A program made the position numbers and the translations under genes. Below, piece by piece: positions 1 through 12,200 of a stretch of DNA of 64,000 bases (within the stretch, counting starts at the first letter, position 1; every line of letters begins with the position of its first letter). Source of the stretch: Rhea pennata (lineage: Eukaryota > Chordata > Aves > Rheiformes > Rheidae); the NCBI RefSeq assembly GCF_028389875.1, contig NC_084671.1, forward strand, positions 4,361,501-4,425,500, written 5' to 3'. The notes beneath the pieces were generated by a model that did no database searches, was not told the DNA's origin, and worked only from the letters and a program-made list of their open reading frames with translations.

Positions 1-1589
1 AGCCAGTGTCTCTGTGGGTACTGGCATATTGAGCCAATACATTGCTGGGTCTATTCTTTCCGAGCATAAAACAGTGTGCCTCCCCACTCTCCCAAACTGG
101 ACTGTTTGAAGAGACCTTGAGCAGAGGAAACACGGACAGATCACAACTAAAATTATATTCGTATTGATGAGCAAATCTTAGTCATGACAAAATCGTGCAT
201 CTTTTAGTAAAAAGCTATTTATTATTATTAATTTGCTCTTTTCTTCTGCTTTTATTTCCCTTTTCCCAGCAATATAATAGATTATTTTTCTCAGCATAAT
301 GAAGCTGAATGAAAAGGAGGAAAATGAATAGCTGTTACTATTTTCTGTAGTTTGAAAAACAAGAATTTGAGGAGAAAATGCAGTATGACATACCAGTTGC
401 TGTAAATGCTATATGGTAATTTAGATAATTGAAAAATGCAGGACAACATAATTATCTGACATACTTCATAGAAATTACTGCCACTGCAGTGTTAACTAAA
501 GGAGTGAGTAAATGCAGGACTATCTTGCACGCAGAGGTTGTGGAAGGGTACTATCAGCTGAAAATACGTTCATTATTCATAGGGTGGCAGGTCAGTCACT
601 GTAAAATATGACGCACTTTCACTTAACAGGCACACAAAAATCATAAAAATCTGTGTGAATCATGTAAACACAGGTACCTCTGGGACAGCCTCTTTGTTCT
701 AAAGAAGAACTGAAGATATTTTGGAAAGTACATCCACTTTATTTCTTCACGCAAGGAAACAACCACAAATCAATTTGATTAGAGCATTGTCTGGGTGATA
801 CAGGAGTTAAGGTTGTACATGTCAGCATTTCTATTAGGCTGATGAGTAACTAGCTGTGCAGAATCTAAACAGTAGCAAGCAGGTCTCTGTAAATAAGTTT
901 TCTTATGATTTTCTCCACATTTTAAATCATTGGTCATTTTGAACTTATATCAGCTTCATTTTGCTGTTATGTCTCTGCCAACTTCAAGAACATCCTTGTG
1001 CAGATATTAATACAGGAAATTTACCACATGTGAATTCAATTTATCTGCTGAGGTTTTGCAAATGCATCCTCAGTTATTCCTACTGGTGGCAATGGAGGAG
1101 TTAATGCTCCTAGCAATTTCTTGGAATATAGGCTTTAAGAATTTATTAATAAAAAATGATCCAGCAAATTTAGTCTTCTTGGGTTTCTTTAATAAAAAGA
1201 TGTTTAAATATATATACACTTAAGGTAAATATTCACCTAAAATGATTAACAGATGCATTTTGAAAGCTTCCATGACAGATTTTAATATCAAGTTAAAATA
1301 GTAAGCGTTTATACTCAATTGCCAGAATAAAACTTGTGGATGTTGAATTTCTGGCTTTGTTATTCTTTAAGAATATATAATATGTTATTATGTAAGTCAC
1401 AAAGATCCACCTATAACGATATCTTGCACAGTGCAAGATGTTAAATAGGCCAGATTAACCTAGAGGGGAGAAAAAAGCGAAGGGTACATGTACTAGCAGT
1501 GGAAATCAAGAAGGCATGAGAAGTCACAACACAGTGATGTCATTGCAAAGATTACGTTTAATGTGATTAGATATGCAGGTTAAAAGCGG
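1..1589. other. Non-coding flank, AT-rich
   Basis: No gene seen. Short frames only, no splice-flanked exon that I recognise. It contains a perfect 19-nt palindrome at 1421-1439. Confidence 0.7.
1421..1439. repeat. Perfect 19-nt palindrome
   Basis: Arms ATCTTGCAC and GTGCAAGAT flank one central A. Confidence 0.9.
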
Positions 1590-1880
1590 AAATGGCGCGG
1601 CCACTTCTGACCAGTGCAGAGTAGAGGGGAAGGATCACATCCCTTGGTGTGCTGGTGATGCAGCCTCCGGACTGTTGGCCTTTGGTGCAAGGCCATATTG
1701 CTGGCTCCTGTGCAATTTGGTGCCCACTAGGACCCTCAGAGTCCTTCTCTGCAAAGCTGCTTTGCAGCTGGTCAGCCCCCAGCGTGTACTGGTGTGGTGG
1801 GTTATTCCTCCTTCGGTGCAGGACTTCACATTTCCCTTTGCTGAATTTCAAGCAGTTCCTGTTGAGCTAGGAGTTTTCTA
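1590..1880 (-). mobile_element. CR1 LINE remnant (reverse transcriptase ORF, C-terminal part, frameshifted)
   Basis: Minus-strand translation gives KGKCEVLH, RNNPPHQYTLGADQLQSSFAEKD and then, in another frame, RVLVGTKLHRSQQYGLAPKAN, and later DVILPLYSALVR. This is the order of motifs in the C-terminal part of the ORF2 protein of avian CR1 retrotransposons. The frame changes after the AEKD block and a stop lies just before the KFSKGKC block, so the copy is dead. Only about 290 bases are recognisable. The similarity ends shortly after SALVR, and I do not see the usual octamer repeat of a CR1 3' end. The fragment points to a sauropsid, probably avian, genome. Confidence 0.85.
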
Positions 1881-2185
1881 AAACAAAGAACAGGATGTGC
1901 TAAAGACGTTAAATTTTGTCCCTTCTCAGGGAGCAGATGTAAGAGCAAAGCAATCTCTTTAGGTAAGAATGTAGCCAAGTACTTTAATTTGCTCATATAA
2001 GTAGACAGAAGGTATATTCTCTCTCTTTTTTAACTTTAACTGTACCCATAAAAAGAGATGCAAATTCAGACTTCTGATTACTGTAGATGGGATATGATAA
2101 GCAAATATGCCAAAGAGTAATGAGTAATGAGTGATATATGACTAACAAGGGACAAGCAGTCCCAAATTGCAGATTTTTGTCAGGG

Positions 2186-2211
2186 AAAAAAAAAAAGAGA
2201 GAGAGAGAGAA
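2186..2211 (+). repeat. Poly(A) plus (GA)n
   Basis: About eleven A residues are followed by a GA dinucleotide run. Confidence 0.9.
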
Positions 2212-3186
2212 TTCAGGTTCGTTAGGATTATTCCATGACAAGGACATTTAAATATAGTCAACTGGCTGTGACAAATATATAATGTGGAAATAAAAACCTA
2301 AGAAATAGAAATACTGAAGACAAAAGAACCTTCCTTTAGAGAAATCTCTCTTGTCTCGTAAATGAGGTCTGGCTACCCAGAACACAACCAAGAGGCTGCT
2401 GATCCCTGTGTAATATACGTTGATTTTGTTTTGTTTTGTTTAATTTGGCAACAAATTAATACATCCTGGATGACTAGAATGGTCTGGGATCTCACAAAAA
2501 TGCTGGTACCTGAGGAACATCATTGGTGAAACCAAAGGCTCCTGTAGGTTGTATATATGTGTAAAGTTAGCCGAAGGTTTTAAGGATTTCATTTGGAGGT
2601 TTTACCCGTAGTATACCATAACGATTTATACCCTTGATTGGAGCAATTCTTTTATAAGATTCCCAGAATTATATAGGAACTCTGTGACATCCTGGAAAAT
2701 TGTTTCCAATGTTGTTTTCAAACATCCTTGAAAAGTGATGGAGGGAGAAAGCAGAAAGCAGTTTCTCAGCAGTTTGGTTCACCAGACCTGGATGACTCTT
2801 GAAAATTAAGACAGCCTTTCTGCTTAACTGCACACGTGGTTCTGTTCATTGGGACGACCGCAATGGGAACTACTCAGGCGAAACAGCATAGTTTCCAGCG
2901 GACAGATGTTTGGGAAGTGGAACAACCAGCAGGAATGAATTTTATTTGGCAACTGATGACGACATATCCCTCCAGGAAATACCCTGAAGACAAATTTACC
3001 TATATTACTCTGAAGAACTGTTGAACATAAATCTTCCATTTTATTTTGGGAGAAAGGTAAATAATGTCAGGAAAAATGGCAAACCATAAAAAAAAAATTA
3101 TCTTTACTAAGGGAAGTAAATGCTATACTTTTGACAATAATAAATTAAGTTTCTACATAAGATTCTACATACTCGCTGAAAACAAA

Positions 3187-3204
3187 TTATATATATATAT
3201 ATAT
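3187..3204 (+). repeat. (AT)n microsatellite
   Basis: Nine uninterrupted AT units. Confidence 0.9.
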
Positions 3205-5966
3205 GTAAAATTATCTATAATTTTTATTTTATTTTTCCCCTCACTGGCAGTACAGAATGGAACTCAAGTGCACAGATGAAACCTTGGGAAACAAAATTAA
3301 TATATTCAAATAAAAATTTTTTGCATCTTGAAAACAAGCTCTAGATACCTCTGGTAATACATTTAGTCTGTTTTTAAACTTTATGGCAAGAACGAAGGGG
3401 TTTTGGACAAACTGTCTTTAGAAATGCCTTTTAAACCTATAAGTATAGATTGAATAATAAAAATTTAATTGTTTGGCTTTCAATTAACCCTGCAGAATAT
3501 TGATAATAATATATTATCTAAGATAGTTGTAATTGTTTTATTTCGGGAAGCCACATTATAATCACATTAGGACACTTCAGGGTGTCTATCCTGACAATAG
3601 CCTGTCCTGCTGTGTCTTATTACTTAAATGTGGTTGCAGTTTTGTCTCCCTGCTGACTATTCATTTGTCTTTTCTAGGCATAGATTGATAGCAACTTTCA
3701 CCAGGTTGTATTTATTTTACCAAGGAGAGTGTTGATCAATACTATATGAGATGAGATAATCAAACTCACTTTGTAATGATACTGTTTCTTCAGAGAGCCT
3801 GATGAGATGTATTTATTTGTGCGCCCCACCGTGCCATCAATTACTTTGTGTAGATAGTTAATGGGAGAGTAACCAAACGATCAAACAATTATCATTGATT
3901 TCCCTGCTTAGGCAGACTGGGTACTGTGCAGGAGCACTGATCAGTCATTTACGCAGTCCGAGGAAGTTAATGCAAATCCAGACTCGTGGGCTCATCTTCT
4001 GCATCCGTGGACCACCAGGCACTTCCAGCACAGCCGTTCTGAGACTCCAGTAAGATGCTTCAGTTTGGTGCGAACTAGGGATTTGGGAGCACAGCACCAA
4101 ACACTTTCCATAGAGACCAGCTGCTTATTTCTGGGCAGCCTCCATCATGGCTTCATACGAACGCGTTAACGTGAAGAGGAGCATTCGATACTTCATCCTA
4201 CTGAAATTCGGTATCATAGAGTTGATCTTCTTCACTGTAAAAAGACATACGGAAAACCAGCCCATAGCCTCAAAGGTGCTCAAGACAGACTTGACACCTT
4301 TTTAGTATGGAAACGAAATTAATTCAGCCAGTTTAGTTACAAGTTCAATACTCACACGAAGGCAGTAAGTAGCCAAACATGATGAAGTGTGTGTGTGCTG
4401 CCTCACAAGTACTTTAGAGCTGCTTTCAGCTATTTCAATTTAAATGCATTCCTCCAAATAAAAGCCACTGTGATATCTGTTCTGAGGGGAAATCAGGAAA
4501 TCAGGTCCCAGGCTAGTTGGCAATAGCCTGTAGGTGCTCCCATTTTGTTCCCAATCAAGAGCGCACAGAGTTTACAACACTTTCCTGAGCCCCAGAGCTA
4601 ATGAAGGCAGATTTTTACAGCACTCACCACCTGGATTCTCTAATGTCTAATAAAGGATGGACTTATCTTTATTCCCAGTGACGGCACTAATATCCTCTCT
4701 CTCCTCCAGCTTCCAGCTTTTATGAAATTTAAAGGAATTTAATAACTCTGCAAACTCCATCTCTTTTTAAATTACATTATAAATGCTCAACGTTTTAGAA
4801 GTTATTAGTACTGATAGCTGGATGGGTAAACAGATGCCTGAGTGTGCAAGCTTTATTCCCTTTATTGCTTGAGGTTTATATAACTAGGTTAAAATGCAGT
4901 ATAAGGCAGTCAGAAGAGGTCTTCCCTTCCATTAACTGTTTGAACTGAGTAACGAAGAAACCTCCTGATTATAGAGGAACAGGATATGATCTTTTCCATT
5001 ACACTGCGTACATAACTAAAACATTTTTTTACTTATTAACAATCTTTTCTCACTTCGCCATTAATATTGGAAAGAGAAAGCCTTATTAGCAACAAATATA
5101 GTTAAAGCTAATTTTATCTTGGACTTGTTCCCCAAAATGACAGAGCACAAAAACTACATTTTATGCAGGTGAACTACCAACAGTCTGGAAATTACATGCT
5201 TAAGTGGTGCTTTAGCTCTCTCCGGGTTTGTTAACTTGATGTGGCCTAAATTTGTTATATAAGTCTGCTTGTATCCCAGGCCGGGAGCTCATGTATCAAA
5301 TACACGCTAGTGTGTAGAAACCTATAGAAATCAGTGTTGCAACCTGTAAAAACTAATTCCTTATACTGTACTGAGGCGGTACTGCTCTTCTGAGGTTGCA
5401 ATCTGGCGCAAATTGTGTTGCCTTGCAGAACTGAAAAGGCGACGAAGGATACTAATACAAGGGTGAACGGTTTTGCTTGAGTCTCTTACACGGGAAGTAA
5501 GGAGCAGCCACTCCTAATTAATGGCACATTGCCTGCCCAAGAGCTTTAACATTGCAAAATGCAGGGAGTGAAACCCCACGCTAATATCTGTTTTATGATT
5601 CCCCCTGCCCTAAAATGAACCATAACTTCATTATCAATTCTAAACATCCATGCCTGAGAAGTACTTTTGGTGTTTGCAATGCTTTTCAAAACGGAGCTAA
5701 TGAACGGTGCATTTTAGAGAATTCTGTGGGTTTTGTAGGCAAGCCTATTATTAGAGAGAGAAAGCAAACGGGAGCAATAAAGTGGAAATGATGCCTGGCG
5801 TACAAATAAAAGTTGTCGGCAGAAGGTTCAATATCTTTCCATAATCATGAGTCATCTAGCTGAGGTATCTGCAGGCAGTGAACTCATGATGGAAAATCAT
5901 GAGATGCTATTTCATGTGATAAAGGAAGAAGTTCTCCACGCTGGGAGCACACCTGTCATAAACTCT

Positions 5967-5974
5967 TATATATG

Positions 5975-6013
<39 letters not shown>

Positions 6014-6021
6014 TTATATAT
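5967..6021 (+). repeat. (TA)n microsatellite, interrupted
   Basis: A TATA run of about 26 bases is flanked by related TTTATATA units. Confidence 0.9.
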
Positions 6022-6126
6022 TTTCTGGCATTAGAGGGAGGCAAAGAGCCCCGTTGTGGAAAGGGCAGTGTGTTCAGCTTGTGAACACAAGCCCAACGAT
6101 CACCTCAAATTCAAAATATACATCAG

Positions 6127-6149
6127 AAAAAAAAAAAAAAAAAAAAAAA
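6127..6149 (+). repeat. Poly(A) tract, A23
   Basis: Uninterrupted A run. I see no coding-like or SINE-like sequence directly before it that would mark a retrocopy. Confidence 0.9.
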
Positions 6150-9100
6150 GAGTAGGAGTTTTGCAACTATTCTAAAGAGTTCCTTTTGTCTGATTTTTTT
6201 TTTTATAAAGTCAGCTGGACAAAATAATTGCATTTTCACTGAGTCCAATTTTGGAAATGACATAGCAATATGCATAATGTAGGTGGAAAATTTCTGACAA
6301 AAATATTTTTATTAGAAAATTTGGAGTGATCAAAAGCAAATGTTGTGTGGAAATACATTCTTTTTGAAAAAGAACTCACTTTGAGCCATTTTTAAATTTG
6401 ATATTATATCCTATAGTGAAAAATCAGAAAGGCAGACTAGGCAGTCTATTCAGTTTATTAAACTAATCACTTTGAAAACTCCAACTACTAAAAATCCAAA
6501 CAATTGTTTTATATTTCATGTGAGAATGGAAGAAGTTTCAAAGATGACTTCAAATAAATATTTTTGAACAAAACACAGCTGAAGGGAAATATCTTTGAAA
6601 TGAAAAACCCTTTAGCAATAAACTATTTCATCCCAGTAGGTTCTCTTTAGCTTTATTTCTTTCTTCCACTTGTTTTTCCTTTTTTTTTTTTTCTCTCCCC
6701 TTCCTCCTCTTGGGAACCCGCTTTGGAGCTGAAAGCTGTGGCCTTTCTTCCTCCCTTTTGAGGAGTATATGCCACCAGGACAGATGTCTATTGCTATTTC
6801 TGCACCCAAATGAAAACAGAAATACCAAGCATAGTGGGATACCACACAGACTTTGGAGAAAAAGTCACTCTTTGCGTAACCCCTTTTTCTTCTTTCAAGT
6901 CATCCTAGCTTATGCTTTGACAAAAGGATACGTCAGGCTTGTCAAGTCACTTTGTACTTCACTCTATTTGCTCATCTTCACAGAATCTGCCTGCACAATA
7001 ACATTTCTGCCTGCACAATGACACCACTATTTTCCTGATGAATGCAATTTGTCTCACATTTTGTTTTAATGCGTGGCAGGCAGATTTTTAACTTAGCTAG
7101 AAGCCGCGGACATGGTCAGAATAACGTTCTGAGATGTGGTGGGCCTGTTTCACCAGTAATACATCAGTTACTTCCAGAGAGAATAATTCATCAGGTTCAT
7201 ATGTTTTCCCTGCTTGCTCAGTTACTTAACTCCTCCCTGGTGGGCAAAGTCTTTAAAGGTCATCGTGTACGTGTAGATAACATAAAATTGCTCCACGATC
7301 TCACTGCTTATTTTCCCCACACCTTTGCACTCCAGGTAAGGCAAGGTCTCATTATCATTATCATTATTCTAAATAAGCCAATTTAGCAATACTTTCCATC
7401 TGGAGCACTCTTGACAAGCCAAGACACAAAATCAAGTCCGTGACCGGATCATTTTATCAGATTAGGAAGCGATCTGGGAGTTTTTGTTTGAGGGACTGTT
7501 TTCCTCGGGGTGAATTTAACACGAGGAAAGGATTGTCTTGCATGGCTGGGATTCATTCTCCAAGGTGCTAGAAGCCTATTTGCTCTCCATTAAATGACTT
7601 GCATTTCGTAGACCCAGGGGTCCACCTAAATAGGAAAGGAAGTATAAAATAAGTCATGGGCTCTACAGAGGGAATACAAACAGGAAGAGTTGTGCTGGCA
7701 GAGAGCTGGTTACCAGAGTCAAGGTCAGAAACACGACTGAGAGAGCTATCAGTGAGTCCAGACGTGGATGGCTGCATAGAAAAAGAACTTCTAGAGAAGC
7801 ACTGACTTGTGTTAAATATTAGGGAGCTGGTTCCTGTGTATCTTCTCCTCTATCTTCAGAGGAGACTATTGTTTAATTGTGTCGCAGTTAACCCAATCAA
7901 AGGAGATGCACCAAGCCCAGAGCACGACCGCATTGCTTTCACCTGAATATGCCAAGTACATTGGCGGAGGGAGGACAAACAAGGAGGGCGAGAAGGGGCT
8001 GATCCCATTTGGGTCCTGAATGAACTTGGCATCCACACACGGTCAAGAGTGTCTAATCACCTCCAGTACTTTCAGTTGTTCTTAGCACTTAAAGCCTTTT
8101 AAAAACCTTGCCTGAAGCATGTTTGGAGCAGGTTTTCTTAATATTTTCCTATTCCTGTTGAAAATATTACTGTTCTGTTCATATTATAAACTCTCCATTG
8201 AGTAAAATCTCCTGGAGAAAAATAGTGGCAAAGCAGCCTTTCATTTTGAAAGAAGTTACCCTGAATTTACAGTGGTTTCTGCGCAGAGCTCTGCTTTGCC
8301 TTGATCTGCAGTATATCTGTCCACGCTAGGCAGGGAATTGAATTGACACTGTCAGTGGTGGGATGCCCATGCTCCATGTTGGCCTTATTTCAACTTAACC
8401 AATTAAGATTGGGCTTAATCCTGATCTCTGGCATCCTCCATGGGCCGCGGCCGAGGTTCCTCAGGAACGGCGGCTCCCTCTACAGTTGACTAAGACCACT
8501 CAGATTTGTTAGAGGCTGGTATAAACCTCACAGGAGCCTGGGAAAGACATTGGCCTTGGAGTGCCCTCAGCTATGAAAAAGCCTCCTGTTGGATATCACC
8601 CAGAGCTCATCCTAGCACTGAAAATAAGACGAGAGCATCCTCATGCAGAAAATTCTCCTTCCTTAAAATCCTATACCTTACATAAATTATGGAATTATTT
8701 ACCTGGATGCACGTGAGCAACCCAGAAAGTTTTAAAAAGAACTGTAGCAATCTATACTTCATCAATGTGAGTGAAGAAAATACCATTACGGAGAGCACAG
8801 ACTTGATTCCCGTGGATGCATGCCTCCCTATTGAAGTCAGCAGAACTCAAAATATGCCTGAAGTTATGCATGGTCTTAAAGCCATTCCCTCAGCCAGGGT
8901 CTGCCTGAGACATTTCCAGAACTCCTCTCGGTAGCAAAAGCTATTAAATCCTCATAACTGCTAAGTTATAAAGTAAGCCAACAGAAGGAACTGTTTTGAA
9001 GGGAGACTTTGAACCTATATGCATGTTTGATTGCATTGTTATACAAATTTCCCCTGTTCTATCATCGTTTTTAAATGACCGTATAAGTGGCTTTAGAAGG

Positions 9101-9252
9101 CATTTCTGGGCTCAGGATTTTTTAAGTCCTTCTTCTCTGCCTGATGACTGGGTTATTTCCTCTGTCAGACATTCAAGAATAAATTTTTACAGAGAGATAT
9201 TTCATGTATTCAAAATCTCAAAAGGAAGGTAAATGCCTTGCTATCTTACTGC

Positions 9253-9284
9253 AAAATAAATAAATAAATAAATAAATAAATAAA
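9253..9284 (+). repeat. (AAAT)n microsatellite
   Basis: About eight tandem AAAT units; an A-rich stretch follows at 9307-9332. Confidence 0.95.
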
Positions 9285-12200
9285 GCCCGAAAACAAACAG
9301 AAGAACAAAAAAAAAGAAAAAAAGAAAAAAAACCAGCTGGTTTCACAGAGATACCTGAAGGAAGGGAACAGCAATAGAAAAAGTAAGATGTCCTCTGTGC
9401 TAAATAATACTCTATATTATGCGTGTTGCTCTCCGTGCACACAGCACGTCCAGTGCATTTGGACTTTGATGTTTTAGTCTAGATGTGTGTTTGTTATTCT
9501 TGCCCGTTTCTCAGTAAAGCCAACTGCTTGTGTGTTTGGTCCCTCACGCGACGTGGCTGGCTGAGGTCATTTACTGTCCGCAATTCACAAACCAGTCACA
9601 CACGGTGGCGAAGGGAAGTGAACAGCCCTGAGAAAGAAGCCTGGCAGAACTGAAAAATAGCTTGTTAAGGGTTTTTTTTCCAAAATAGACCCATCTGACC
9701 TATTGCAGGTTACAGAGGGAGACTTAACAGGAGCTGGCTGCCATGTTTACTTGAAAAACATATTTGTGACCAAATACATAGCAGTGAGATATCTCAAAAA
9801 AACTGTGGCCTGATTATTCATAGCCACTTGAGTTTTGTTGTTCAGTGCTCATTTAGTTATTTGCATATAATTGAATATATGCCTATAGAATTGCAGAGCC
9901 TTTCCTAGCACCTGCATCTGCCTGGCAATCAATAGCAGGTAAGGCACTCTCCTCTCCCGATTTCCTCCCCGGACACTGCAAGGCACCGTGAACTACAACT
10001 CACCCCCTAGAACATTCAGAGCTTCTGTCTTACCACCTGTTAGATGAGGATGATCATTACTGGTAGCAATATTTATCTGCATAGTACTTCTGTTTGCTAG
10101 GTAAATGTGCCCTTTCAGGGAATGAGTCCCCAGGAGATTTGGAGATTTATGTCTCCCTCTTGATTTGAAGCTGACATTATTTTGCATGCGGTCTTAGTGG
10201 CATCCCAGACATGCCGGTTAATCCACTGACTGCAGGCTCTTTGACGGGCTTAAATCTAGTCATTTAATTTAGTTCAAATTTGAAAGTTTTTGTATGATCG
10301 CCTTTTAATTCATTTTTAATTCCTTTATACATTTTTAATTACATTATTAGAGTGCTTGTGGTGAAATTCACCTAGAGTGCTGCACCGAGATAATTAGTAA
10401 ATGTATAACTAGAAAGCCTATTGTATTGGTTTCTGCTGAGGATTACTGGAATTCAAAATATTCTGGCTTTTTAACTTTAAGATTGTACACCATTACTGTC
10501 CAAATGTAAATTTCCACACACAATATTAACCTGGCAAATATGAATGGGAAAGAACAAAAAGGCAAGCAAACAGCTCCTTTCCCTGGCTGTCACATAATGC
10601 TCATTATTAGACCCGAACCAGTAATGACACTGTGTCTGAATCTTGATTAAAAAATTAATTGCTGGGTGACTATGAAAAAAAAAGCGAATAAAGCAAACAT
10701 GAAAAGGGGTTTTTGCAAAGATGGAATTAATTGTAGCACAATGAATACGCGAGCCCAGCAGCGCGGTATGCAGTCTAAAAACCGTAACAAACTGTCGGTC
10801 GCAAGCTCAGAGTGCTGGACAATAATCTCCAGTAATGGCCACAATGCTGGGCCTATTTTAAACAGTAAATGCTAATTTCTTCTCTTGATAGCAATGATGT
10901 TACATTGATGCTATGGAACCATAAATGTTATCTTCACCGGTTTGTCCCTTTAATTTCAGGGTGCCTCTTTTCTCGAGCAGTGCAAGAGAAGTTTGGCTTC
11001 ACCCAGTAAAAAAAATATTGCTTGGCAAAGCTTGCTCATTTTCATTTTTTGTTATCACGATGGTCCTACCTGGTAACGGCAGCTGAGGTTGTGGCACCCT
11101 TTTGCTGGGAGTTTGCCGTCCTGAGGAGCCAGCAGTTGAACCAGGGTGGAGAAAGAGCGGAAGGGGAGGTGGGCACGGAGCTGGCATCACTTGGTCGGTC
11201 TACGTGGTTAACATGTTGAAAGATGCTAAAAAACAAGCTATATCTGTTGCTGAAGCAGCAATAATTACTATTAAATCTGCATAGTCTTATTTTTAAATTG
11301 CTGGCATGGGTCTGGTTCAGAACCTTTTAAAGCTATTGCAAAAGTTGCTCTTAAAGATAGCTAGAAAAGGAGATTTCTTTTCTGCTAAAGTTCTTTTGGA
11401 TTGTGCTATTTTTATTTTTTACATTTGTGGCAAACTGAAACTCAGAAAGTCTCTATCAGATAGACCAGTAAGTTCTAAGTATTTAACGTATTCATGGGAA
11501 TGCCTGTAACAGCTTCCAATTCAAACTACTCATGCAGGTTACATACTGAAAATACTTTGATCTGGCAATAAGTTAAAATAATTTCTGTAAGAGTGTGGTT
11601 ACAGGTGAAGTCTCTAGCCAGTCCGTCCTCAGAATGAACCTTCCATTGGCATTTCTAAATGACCGGTCGACTCCTTTTATTTTGCAGAGTGGTATTTAAT
11701 TTAAAATATCATCCCTGCCTCCCTGGATGAATACTTACTTAATTCTTAGCTCGTTCTTCACCTTGTTTTGACGTGTCTGGAGCACTAATCTAACCTTCAG
11801 TGCAATGTCCATGTGTCACGTGCCACATGGATCAGCTACGGAGAATTGCAGCTTCCTGAGTCACTACTCTTAACTTCAAACAAAAATAGCTGAAACTTCC
11901 AAATCGAAAGTTTGTAGTTTGGGCTGTTGGCCAAAAACATTGCTGTCAAGCTGATGTAAACCATCTGTGATTGTATTTACCATTTTTTTTCGCTCTATGC
12001 AGCTCTTGGGCTTGGAGACGAGTCCTTCAGCACAGTCTTTGAATACCAGGTCTTTCATGGAAGGGACAACATGGTCACACATTATCAAACAAAGTGAGAT
12101 GAGAAAAGGCGTCATTAAAATAACAAAATACCTCCACAGCCAGCCATGAGCTCCTAGGCCTGCTAAGGACAGAGGAGGCAGCTACACGCTCTTGGTAACC

